DNA of 6,513 nt. Origin: Methylobacterium sp. Lineage in GTDB: Bacteria; Pseudomonadota; Alphaproteobacteria; Rhizobiales; Beijerinckiaceae. Shown here piece after piece: positions 1 to 5,428 of the stretch. Below the pieces are notes generated by a model, which saw only the letters and a list, made by a program, of their open reading frames with translations, searched no databases and was not told the DNA's origin. Numbering within the stretch: position 1 is the first letter of the stretch; each line of letters opens with the position of its first letter. The translations under genes and the position numbers were made by a program. Location of the stretch: positions 1-6,513 of the forward strand of contig JADCCH010000062.1 of the NCBI GenBank assembly GCA_020252865.1, given 5' to 3'.

Positions 1-93
1 CTGCCCGACGGGTCTGGTCGCCACTGAAAATGTCGCAATTCGCCCCTATTTCTCGCCATACGTCGCCCCCTTGGGAGCCATCGGGCGGCGAAT

Positions 94-103
94 GGAGGAA
101 GGA
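94..103 (+). promoter_or_regulatory. Strong Shine-Dalgarno that fixes the DUF2076 start
   Basis: The purine run GGAGGAAGGA lies directly before the ATG at 104, with its GGAGG core 5 bases upstream. This supports the ATG at 104 over the in-frame TTG at 71 or the ATG at 92, neither of which has a comparable site. I see no convincing promoter in positions 1-93. Confidence 0.8.
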
Positions 104-763
104 ATGAACCCGCAAGAGCGTCAGGTGATCGACGGTATTTTCGACCGCCTGAAGAACGTTGCCAACCAGCCGCGCGATCCGGAAGCGGAGCGCTATATCG
201 GTGACCTCGTTCAGAAACAGCCCTATGCGACCTATGCACTGGCCCAATCGGTTTACGTGCAGGAACAGGCGCTGCTGAACCAGCAGCAACAGATCGAGCA
301 GCTTCAGGCTGAAGTCGCGGAATTGCGCGCGCGACCGCAGCAGCCGGCTTCCGGCGGGGGTTTCCTGTCGGGCCTTTTCGGTGGCGGCAGCCAGCAGCGG
401 CCACCTGAAAACGTGCCGGCCTATGGCCAGCGTCGCGAGGCGCCGCTTCAGGCCCCGGCCGGTCCGTGGGGTGGGCAGCCTCAAGCCGCGGCACCCGGCC
501 CATGGGGCCAGCCGCAGCGCCAGGGCATGGGCTTCCTCGGCACGGCCGCGGCAGCCGCGACTGGCGTGGCCGGCGGCATGGTGCTCGGCTCGATCCTGTC
601 TTCAGCCTTGGGTGGCGGGGCTGCCAATGCAGCAGCCGCGGCCGGCCCATCCGGGCACACTCCGCAGGAAAATGCCCCGCAGGAGGAAGAGCAGGGCCAC
701 GACAATGTGTCGGATGCCAGTTGGGATGATGGCGGCTATGGCGACGACAGCTTCGAGGCATGA
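104..763 (+). CDS. DUF2076 domain-containing protein
   Basis: The predicted protein has 219 residues. It begins MNPQERQVIDGIFDRLKN, the typical opening of DUF2076 proteins, which are widespread in proteobacteria and have no firmly established function. Residues 1-80 look helical, and the Q/E/L-rich part at about 50-77 could form a coiled coil. Residues 82-95 are Gly/Phe-rich (GGGFLSGLFGGG) and 96-140 are a Pro/Gln/Gly linker. Residues 143-180 form an Ala/Gly segment with small-residue spacing (ATGVAGGMVLGSILSSALGG) that could enter or cross a membrane. The tail from about 189 is acidic and ends in Asp, Gly, Tyr and Trp residues. There is no classical signal peptide. The ATG at 104 was chosen from the ribosome binding site and family start. 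The gene is followed by its own terminator and appears monocistronic. The family assignment is recognition of sequence character; membrane association is inference. Confidence 0.85.
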   Translation: MNPQERQVIDGIFDRLKNVANQPRDPEAERYIGDLVQKQPYATYALAQSVYVQEQALLNQQQQIEQLQAEVAELRARPQQPASGGGFLSGLFGGGSQQRPPENVPAYGQRREAPLQAPAGPWGGQPQAAAPGPWGQPQRQGMGFLGTAAAAATGVAGGMVLGSILSSALGGGAANAAAAAGPSGHTPQENAPQEEEQGHDNVSDASWDDGGYGDDSFEA

Positions 764-792
764 TCGCCTCCGCTCCGTCGAATGAGATGATG

Positions 793-825
793 AAGGCCCC
801 GCAGCAAGTCTGCGGGGCCTTTTTT
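793..825 (+). terminator. Intrinsic terminator after the DUF2076 gene
   Basis: A perfect 12-bp stem (793-804 pairing with 810-821, core GGCCCCGCAG / CTGCGGGGCC) closes a 5-base loop CAAGT and runs into six T residues (820-825). It lies 29 bases after the stop of the DUF2076 gene, between convergent genes. On the minus strand the same stem is followed by TTCATCATC, a poor U-tract, so it would be only a weak terminator for the transpeptidase gene. Confidence 0.93.
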
Positions 826-857
826 CACTCCGGGGGGCCGGCGGAGAGTGACGGCAT

Positions 858-1619
858 TCAGATGACCACGACCCGCGTGCCGACCTTCACCCGGCCATAG
901 AGATCAATGACATCCTCGTTGTTCATGCGGATGCAGCCCGAGGAAACCGCGCGGCCGATCGTTTCCGGCTCGTTGGTGCCGTGAATGCGATAGAGCGACG
1001 AGCAAAGATAGAGCGCCCGCGCGCCGAGCGGATTGTCGGGGCCGCCGGCCATGAAGGGCGGCAGATCGGGGCGACGCTTCAGCATCTGCGCCGGCGGCCG
1101 CCAATCCGGCCATTCCGCCTTGCGGGTGATGGATTTCTCGCCCGCCCATTCGAAGCCCGGACGACCGACACCAATGCCGTAGCGCAGCGCGCGGCCATCG
1201 CCCTGCACGAGATAGAGGAACCGGTTAGGTGTATCGATCACGATCGTTCCAGGGCCATGCGGGCCGTGATAGGTCACTTCCTGCCGCTCGAATTGCGGTT
1301 CAACCTCAGCATGGATGCGCGCCTCATCGCGGCGCTGGATAAACTGGCTCTCATCGGGCAGCGCGGCGAGTTGGCGGGACGTCTGCACCGGCGGGTCGAT
1401 CGCATGGCCGCGCCCGGCATGGCGCGGCAAGGAATCCGGCACGGCCTGGCGGGCCATGACAGGGGCACCTTGCCGATGCGAGGGCACCGAACCCGTCATC
1501 AGGAATTCGATGAAACCGCCGCCCATCCGCGAGGTTCCGCGATAGGGATCTGCCTGTGCCGGCGGCACCGCGACCGAGGCGAGCAGAAAGGCGGCAAAAG
1601 AGCAGGCGACGCGAGACAT
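858..1619 (-). CDS. Secreted L,D-transpeptidase (YkuD domain)
   Basis: The predicted protein has 253 residues. Residues 1-23 are a signal peptide (MSRVACSF, then a hydrophobic core ending PPAQA) with likely cleavage after Ala23. Residues 24-110 are low-complexity and poorly conserved in type. The YkuD catalytic domain runs from about 122 to the C-terminus: an IVIDT strand at about 126-130, then the catalytic motif with His213 (HGTNEP) and the nucleophile Cys229 (SSGCIRMNN). YkuD enzymes act in the periplasm on peptidoglycan stem peptides, making 3-3 cross-links or attaching proteins; which of these this paralogue does cannot be told. The ATG at 1619 was preferred over a start at 1736 because it places the signal peptide at the N-terminus and has GGAAAGGG (minus strand, 1626-1633) 6-7 bases upstream. 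The gene converges with the DUF2076 gene and diverges from the CheZ-like gene. Confidence 0.93.
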   Translation of the reverse strand: MSRVACSFAAFLLASVAVPPAQADPYRGTSRMGGGFIEFLMTGSVPSHRQGAPVMARQAVPDSLPRHAGRGHAIDPPVQTSRQLAALPDESQFIQRRDEARIHAEVEPQFERQEVTYHGPHGPGTIVIDTPNRFLYLVQGDGRALRYGIGVGRPGFEWAGEKSITRKAEWPDWRPPAQMLKRRPDLPPFMAGGPDNPLGARALYLCSSLYRIHGTNEPETIGRAVSSGCIRMNNEDVIDLYGRVKVGTRVVVI

Positions 1620-1794
1620 GACACACCCTTTCCAACCCAGCCCAGAAAGGACTGGAGAACCACCGCCCCGCGGCGTTGGCGGCAACAGAAAATGAAAGAA
1701 ATAGGTTTCAACCGTCGCTGGATGACAAACATTCATGATTAATAAAATCTTATGTTCAGGTTTTTCATTTTCTTTTAAAAAACAACACTAATAA

Positions 1795-1832
1795 ATCGTG
1801 AAAAGATTATGTGGAAACCTCTTGTTCACGAT
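1795..1832. repeat. Inverted repeat, 8-bp arms, 22-base spacer
   Basis: ATCGTGAA (1795-1802) is exactly matched by its reverse complement TTCACGAT (1825-1832). The arm centres are 30 bases apart, close to three helical turns, so two protein dimers or a looped operator are possible. A weak mRNA hairpin is the alternative. No function is shown. Confidence 0.5.
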
Positions 1833-1837
1833 GACGG

Positions 1838-1876
1838 AACAGTGATCTTCCCGGGCCTTCGGCGTGAACCACTGTT
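1838..1876. repeat. Inverted repeat, 7-bp arms, 25-base spacer
   Basis: AACAGTG (1838-1844) pairs with CACTGTT (1870-1876). The interior contains a smaller CCG/CGG pairing around GGCCTT. It begins just after the 1795-1832 repeat and ends 65 bases before the CheZ-like start. It could form a leader hairpin if transcription starts upstream. Arms this short can arise by chance. Confidence 0.35.
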
Positions 1877-1941
1877 TAACTCGTGGCGCGCAACGATTAA
1901 AGCCACTTTTCGCAAATCCAGCAGCGGCGTTTCGAAGTCCC

Positions 1942-2727
1942 ATGAGCATTCCCCAGCGCAAATTCCGCATTGAAGGTGGCGCCGGTCGCCCCACTCAGGA
2001 GGTCTCGCCGGTCGCGTTCGAGGCGGCTCCGGTCGCAATCCCCGAAATGCCGGCCGTTCCCCGCATCGAAACGGCCGCATCTTCTACCGCCGTGCTCGAC
2101 GAGGTCCGTGCCCTGCGCACGATGATCGAGCCGCTCTACGGCGTGCTGGAAAACCTCAAGGAGAATTACCGCGAGGAATTGCGGTCCTTCGCGAGCCTCA
2201 AGGTCGACATGACCGAGATCGAGAACGCCATCTCAGGCACCAAGAAGGAACTGGCGGCTCTGAAGGTTGGTAACAATATCGGTGGTGTGGAGGTCGCTGC
2301 GCTCGAACTCGAGACGGTGGTCTCGCAGACCGAGGCTGCCGCGAACGATATCCTCGCTGCGGCCGAATCCATCGAGACCATGGCGGGCGCCATCCAGAGC
2401 GAGACAACGCTGGAGGCCTGCAAGGGGCTGGCAAACGACATCGCCGATAAGGTGACCATCATCTACATGGCCTGCAACTTCCAGGATCTCTCTGGCCAGC
2501 GGGTGCGCCGCGTGGTGGACACGCTGAACTTCGTCGAGAGCCGCATCCACAAGATGATCGATGCCTGGGGTGGCCTGCAGGCGCTGCACGAACTCATCGA
2601 ACAGGAAATCCAGACGCAGGAGGAAGAGCGCGAGACCGAAGGTTCGGCTGCCCTTCTCACCGGCCCGGTTCCGGTCAATGCAGAGGACCATGTGGATCAG
2701 GACGCGATCGACGCCCTGTTCCATTGA
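1942..2727 (+). CDS. cheZ: CheZ-like protein phosphatase (CheY-P phosphatase family)
   Basis: The predicted protein has 261 residues. Residues 1-50 are Pro/Ala/Val-rich and probably disordered. From about 54 to 230 it is nearly all helical, with coiled-coil character, as expected for the long CheZ four-helix bundle. The decisive motif is NFQDLSGQRV at 179-188. Asp182 and Gln186 match the spacing and identity of E. coli CheZ Asp143 and Gln147, the latter being the residue that positions the attacking water. The C-terminus DQDAIDALFH (252-261) resembles the CheZ C-terminal helix that grips CheY, joined by an acidic, flexible linker. The expected reaction is dephosphorylation of a CheY-type response regulator in the cytoplasm. 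I chose ATG 1942 because MSIPQRKFRIE looks like a natural N-terminus, although no good ribosome binding site precedes it; an in-frame GTG at 1864 would add 26 residues. No chemotaxis gene is adjacent, so the partner regulator is unknown. The gene symbol reflects family rather than proven orthology. Confidence 0.85.
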   Translation: MSIPQRKFRIEGGAGRPTQEVSPVAFEAAPVAIPEMPAVPRIETAASSTAVLDEVRALRTMIEPLYGVLENLKENYREELRSFASLKVDMTEIENAISGTKKELAALKVGNNIGGVEVAALELETVVSQTEAAANDILAAAESIETMAGAIQSETTLEACKGLANDIADKVTIIYMACNFQDLSGQRVRRVVDTLNFVESRIHKMIDAWGGLQALHELIEQEIQTQEEERETEGSAALLTGPVPVNAEDHVDQDAIDALFH

Positions 2728-2742
2728 GCAGGACAGTTCGGA

Positions 2743-3000
2743 TCAATTTTCGGGACGGGGCGGCAACGCCCCGTTTTCCGTTCCCGCGCGCAGGTTGACC
2801 ACGAGCGCGCGCGAGCCGGCGCGACCCAGGCTCGAGGCCAGGAGCAGGATGGCAGGCACCATTGATGTCACCGGAGTGAAGGTCCGAACGATCGGGGCGG
2901 GCAATCGAAACGCCAGCGCCCGGGTTGGCATCAGCGGTGCCAGCACGGGCCCGAGCCGGGCCCGCGCGCAAACGAGAAAGGCAGAAGATTTCAGCATCAT
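2743..3000 (-). CDS. Doubtful small hypothetical protein
   Basis: This minus-strand ORF of 85 codons starts at an ATG (2998-3000), with a second ATG immediately after; a TTG at 3054 would extend it to 103 codons. Its third codon positions are mostly G or C, roughly like the real genes around it, and it is rich in Ala, Leu, Arg and Pro with one moderately hydrophobic stretch (SMVPAILLLASSLGRAG). I recognise no family. Against it: there is no clear ribosome binding site (only GGAT in ACGGATGACC), its 3' end runs through the terminator of the CheZ-like gene, and open frames arise easily in GC-rich DNA. If it is not a gene, positions 2778-3045 are simply the upstream region of the transporter genes. 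Confidence 0.22.
   Translation of the reverse strand: MMLKSSAFLVCARARLGPVLAPLMPTRALAFRLPAPIVRTFTPVTSMVPAILLLASSLGRAGSRALVVNLRAGTENGALPPRPEN
2755..2777 (+). terminator. Intrinsic terminator after the CheZ-like gene
   Basis: The stem ACGGGGCG (2755-2762) pairs perfectly with CGCCCCGT (2767-2774) around the loop GCAA, a stable GNRA tetraloop, and runs into TTTT (2774-2777). It starts 28 bases after the stop of the CheZ-like gene, which supports that gene being the end of its transcription unit. Confidence 0.88.
2943..2967. repeat. GC-rich hairpin upstream of the TauE/SafE gene
   Basis: GGGCCCG (2947-2953) and CGGGCCC (2957-2963) form a 7-bp stem with a 3-base loop. It extends by further G-C pairs out to 2943/2967 with one mismatch. 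There is no T-run on either strand, so it is not an intrinsic terminator. It lies about 80 bases before the permease start. Its role is unknown and it may be a chance product of high GC content. Confidence 0.4.
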
Positions 3001-3045
3001 GCGGTCATCCGTTGCGCCAGCGCGCAAAGGAAAGATGAAAGCGGT

Positions 3046-3966
3046 ATGGCGCAAAAGGTGGCCACAAAGCAGCCCCTGCTCGATTGCGAGGTCCCTCAGC
3101 CTCCACTAGGGTCGGATTCTTCGCCGGTTTCCTCCGGCGCTCCCCGATCGAGACGAGCCTTGCCTTTCTTCGAACAACTCTCCGCTGCCCTGATCCAACA
3201 GGCCGCGAGCCCGGCCTTCTGGCTGATCGGCGGTATGACGATCTTTGTCATTGCGGCCTCGAAGGGTGCGTTCGGAGGTGGCGCGGCCTCGCTGGGCGTG
3301 CCGATGCTCTCGCTCATCATGGAGCCCATCGGCGCGGCGATCATCGTGGCGCCGCTCATCTCGATGATGGACATGTTCACACTGCGCACCTTCGGCCCCT
3401 CCTCCTGGTCGAAGCCGGATCTGCGCGTTCTGCTGCCGGGTCTTCTTCTGGGGCTGGGGTTCGGCTGGCTTGCCTTTGCGAGCGTCGATCCGCGGCTTGT
3501 GGCGCTGATGATCGGCACGATCAGCCTCGCGTTCGCGCTGCACTGGTTCTGGAAGCGGCGCGGCAAGCCATGGGGGCAAGGCAAGCCTGCAAGCGCCCCG
3601 CTGGGCTTCATCGCCGGCGCGGCCTCCGGCTTCACCACCTTCATCGCGCATTCCGGCGGCCCGCCGATTGCGATGTATCTGATGCGCCGAAACCTCGGGA
3701 AAACGCTGTTCGTGGGCACCACGGCCGCCATCTTCACCATCGGCAACATCCTCAAGCTTGGACCCTATGGCATGCTGCTGATGGCACGGCCCGATTTGCT
3801 GGCGGGAGCGCTGCTTTATGCGCCCATCGTGCCTTTCGGCGTCTGGCTCGGCCTTCGCATCCACCATCGCCTCTCCTATGAGGGCATCATGCTGGCGACG
3901 AATGCGCTGCTGACCATCGGCGGGGCGCGGCTGATCTGGCAGGCGCTGGGATCGCTGCTGTCATGA
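3046..3966 (+). CDS. TauE/SafE-family membrane permease
   Basis: The predicted protein has 306 residues. From about residue 57 it is an inner-membrane protein with around eight hydrophobic helices (roughly 57-75, 84-109, 126-146, 150-168, 185-200, 217-236, 250-271, 279-297). The Lys-Gly-rich stretch at 73-87 (KGAFGGGAASLGVPM) and GFTTFIAHSGGPP at 195-207 are the two half-repeat signatures typical of TauE/SafE proteins. Members have been linked to export of sulfite, sulfoacetate and other organosulfur anions, but most have no known substrate, and none can be assigned here. The first 50 residues are hydrophilic and unusual, since the family normally runs to about 250-270. The ATG at 3046 has GGAAAG (3029-3034) 11 bases upstream, rather far. 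An in-frame TTG at 3160 would give 268 residues and fits family length better, so the start is unsettled. Its stop overlaps the next gene. Confidence 0.88.
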   Translation: MAQKVATKQPLLDCEVPQPPLGSDSSPVSSGAPRSRRALPFFEQLSAALIQQAASPAFWLIGGMTIFVIAASKGAFGGGAASLGVPMLSLIMEPIGAAIIVAPLISMMDMFTLRTFGPSSWSKPDLRVLLPGLLLGLGFGWLAFASVDPRLVALMIGTISLAFALHWFWKRRGKPWGQGKPASAPLGFIAGAASGFTTFIAHSGGPPIAMYLMRRNLGKTLFVGTTAAIFTIGNILKLGPYGMLLMARPDLLAGALLYAPIVPFGVWLGLRIHHRLSYEGIMLATNALLTIGGARLIWQALGSLLS

Positions 3967-4841
3967 AGCGGCACCTTCCCTTGCCCTTCCTGCTGGCCCT
4001 CGCCGGCATCGCCGTTCTCTGCATCATGGATGCGGTCATCAAGGCGGTGGGGGCGCGCTACCCGACCTTCCAGCTGGCCTTCCTGAGGTTTCTGGCCGGC
4101 ACGATCTGGACGGCTGCAGCGGTGGCCATCCTGCGCCCGGCCTTTCCGTCCAGGGAGACGATCCGCGTGAACACCTTGCGCGGCGTCATCGGCCTCATCA
4201 CCGCAACAAGCTTCTTTTATGCGCTGCAGAACCTGCCGCTGGCGGAAACCATCGCCTTTTCCTTCCTCTCGCCGCTTTTTCTCGCCCTTTTTGGCGCACT
4301 GATCCTCGGCGAGGCCATCCGCCGCGAAACCTTCAGCGGCCTGGGGCTGGGCTTCGTCGGCATGCTGGTGATGACCTTCGGCCATGGGCTGACCACAGGC
4401 GGGCCGCTCATCAGCGCGGCCCTGCACCTTCCCGGCGTGCTCGCGGCAATCGGCTCGGCCATCAGCTATGCTTTCGGCCTCGTGCTGCTGCGCCAGCGCG
4501 CCCAGCAGGATGCGCTGATCATCATTGTGCTGTTCCAGACTACCGTGCCGACCCTGTTGCTTGCCGGTCCCGCCTGGTGGGTGTGGCAACCGGGGCTCGG
4601 TAGCGACCTCTGGCTGTTCCTCGCCATCGGCGGGCTCGGCCTGTGCGGCCACATGCTGCTCGCCAATGCCTTCAAGCGGGCGGAGGCCTCGCGCCTGGCA
4701 CCAAGCGAATACTCCGCGCTTCTGATCGCCGCCATCCTCGGCTACGCGTTTTTCGGAGAGGTGCCGGGCATCGCGACGCTGGTTGGCGCGATGCTGGTGA
4801 TCTCGGGGACGGTCATCGCCATGCGCGCGAAGGGCGGCTGA
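3963..4841 (+). CDS. EamA/DMT-family transporter
   Basis: The predicted protein has 292 residues with about ten hydrophobic helices in two repeated halves (about 8-140 and 155-288), the arrangement of the EamA drug/metabolite transporter superfamily. Each half ends with the family's recurring pattern: LAETIAFSFLSPLFLALFGA then LILGE (93-117), and EASRLAPSEYSALLIAAILG then YAFFGE (241-266). Members usually export small metabolites or amino acids across the inner membrane; the substrate cannot be deduced. The start codon shares four bases with the preceding stop (ATGA, 3963-3966), so translation is probably coupled to the TauE/SafE gene and the two form one operon. No intrinsic terminator with a T-run follows the stop, so some readthrough toward the groESL promoter region is possible. 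Confidence 0.92.
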   Translation: MKRHLPLPFLLALAGIAVLCIMDAVIKAVGARYPTFQLAFLRFLAGTIWTAAAVAILRPAFPSRETIRVNTLRGVIGLITATSFFYALQNLPLAETIAFSFLSPLFLALFGALILGEAIRRETFSGLGLGFVGMLVMTFGHGLTTGGPLISAALHLPGVLAAIGSAISYAFGLVLLRQRAQQDALIIIVLFQTTVPTLLLAGPAWWVWQPGLGSDLWLFLAIGGLGLCGHMLLANAFKRAEASRLAPSEYSALLIAAILGYAFFGEVPGIATLVGAMLVISGTVIAMRAKGG

Positions 4842-4927
4842 AGGGTCGATTTCCGGCCTTTCCCCCGCGCCGGTCAGGCACGGATGAAAACCGTATTTGC
4901 CGCGTGCGACTTTAGCCACCATGCGAT

Positions 4928-4956
4928 CTTGACACCCGCCAAGCTCGTCGCCATAT
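4928..4956 (+). promoter_or_regulatory. groESL heat-shock (RpoH-type) promoter
   Basis: CTTGACA (4928-4934) serves as -35. Fifteen bases after CTTGAC comes CGCCATAT (4949-4956), which matches the E. coli sigma-32 -10 consensus CCCCATNT at seven of eight positions. The same -35 (TTGACA) with CATATG 17 bases on could also serve the housekeeping sigma factor, but its -10 is poor. Predicted transcription start is near 4963, inside the CIRCE operator. Confidence 0.75.
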
Positions 4957-4960
4957 GACG

Positions 4961-4987
4961 TTGGCACTCATCAATCGTGAGTGCTAA
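4961..4987. promoter_or_regulatory. CIRCE operator (HrcA binding site)
   Basis: TTGGCACTC (4961-4969), a nine-base spacer and GAGTGCTAA (4979-4987) match the CIRCE consensus TTAGCACTC-N9-GAGTGCTAA with one change, G for A at 4963. HrcA binds this repeat and represses chaperonin genes. Placement across the predicted transcription start fits repression by blocking RNA polymerase. Confidence 0.96.
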
Positions 4988-5013
4988 CTGGTTTCACGAA
5001 GGGGTGTCTCGCG

Positions 5014-5130
5014 TTGAGGATGAATCCGGCTCCGGCCCCATGGGTCCCGGAAATCCCCCGCGAACCGCGCCCCGCCTCCTTACGAAGCCTTCAAGAGGAA
5101 GTTCAAAATGAAGTTTCGTCCCCTGCATGA
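5014..5130 (+). other. Possible leader ORF overlapping the groES start
   Basis: Within the roughly 145-base groES leader (4963-5107) an ORF starts at TTG 5014 or at the in-frame ATG 5020. It runs 38 or 36 codons and stops at TGA 5128-5130, 23 bases inside groES in another frame. AAGGGG (4999-5004) sits 9 bases before the TTG. The peptide would be rich in Pro, Arg and Glu. Chance is the more likely explanation; no attenuator-like terminator is visible in the leader. Confidence 0.2.
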
Positions 5131-5395
5131 CCGTGTGGTCGTGAAGCGCATCGACAGCGAAGAGAAGACCAAGGGCGGCATCATCATCCCGGATACGGCG
5201 AAGGAAAAGCCGCAAGAGGGTGAAGTCGTGGCCGTTGGCCCGGGCGCCCGTGACGAAAGCGGCAAGCTGGTGGCCCTCGACGTGAAGAAGGGCGACCGCG
5301 TGCTGTTCGGCAAGTGGTCGGGCACGGAAGTGAAGATCGACGGTGTCGACCTCCTCATCATGAAGGAGAGCGACATCATGGGCGTGATCGCCTGA
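5108..5395 (+). CDS. groES: Co-chaperonin GroES (Cpn10)
   Basis: The 95-residue protein is full length for bacterial GroES. It begins [14 protein letters not shown], the invariant Cpn10 opening. The mobile loop is at about 16-33, with the hydrophobic GGIIIPDTA (23-31) that docks onto GroEL. The roof loop follows at about 44-54 and the C-terminal strand ([15 protein letters not shown]) closes the barrel. Seven copies cap the GroEL ring in the cytoplasm and enclose the folding chamber. The start is clear: AGAGGAAG (5094-5101) precedes the ATG at normal spacing. It is the first gene of the groESL operon, 39 bases before groEL and downstream of the sigma-32-type promoter and CIRCE. Confidence 0.98.
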   Translation: MKFRPLHDRVVVKRIDSEEKTKGGIIIPDTAKEKPQEGEVVAVGPGARDESGKLVALDVKKGDRVLFGKWSGTEVKIDGVDLLIMKESDIMGVIA

Positions 5396-5428
5396 TTAAC
5401 CCGGCACAATTCCTCAATTTCGGAGTAA

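Larger units (their letters stand above)
1620..1941. promoter_or_regulatory. Divergent intergenic region, transpeptidase / CheZ-like
   Basis: This 322-base gap must hold the promoters of two divergent genes. Positions 1741-1800 contain only 13 G/C in 60 bases, in sharp contrast to the GC-rich surroundings. A very weak minus-strand promoter candidate is TTGTCA (1723-1728) and CCTATT (1700-1705), 17 bases apart, but the -10 matches consensus at only three of six positions. TTAA-N7-TTAT at 1739-1753 is one base off the CtrA recognition pattern TTAA-N7-TTAA. Two inverted repeats lie at 1795-1832 and 1838-1876. No factor can be assigned with confidence. Confidence 0.55.

Noticed and set aside
826..850. 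Possible separate terminator for the transpeptidase (CACTCCG with CGGAGAGTG)
   Set aside because: The stem has a two-base bulge, and although A residues at 820-825 on the minus strand side follow it, they are As rather than the Ts needed in that transcript.
981..1742. 253-codon plus-strand ORF over the transpeptidase
   Set aside because: The minus strand encodes a clear signal peptide and YkuD catalytic motif; the plus-strand frame is an Arg/His-rich shadow.
1824..1840. GTTC-N9-GAAC, considered as a LexA box
   Set aside because: Alphaproteobacterial LexA sites are direct repeats GTTC-N7-GTTC; both orientation and spacing are wrong here.
3096..3867. Long minus-strand ORFs opposite the TauE/SafE gene
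   Set aside because: They are shadows of a membrane protein gene with no family resemblance and atypical composition.
4842..4927. Terminator after the EamA gene (CCGGC ... GCCGG)
   Set aside because: The arms are only five bases and no T-run follows on the plus strand.
3876..4967. 363-codon ORF on the minus strand opposite the EamA transporter
   Set aside because: It is exactly antisense to a well-supported membrane protein, has the Gln/His/Asp/Arg-rich composition of a shadow frame, no recognisable domain, and would run through the groESL promoter and CIRCE.
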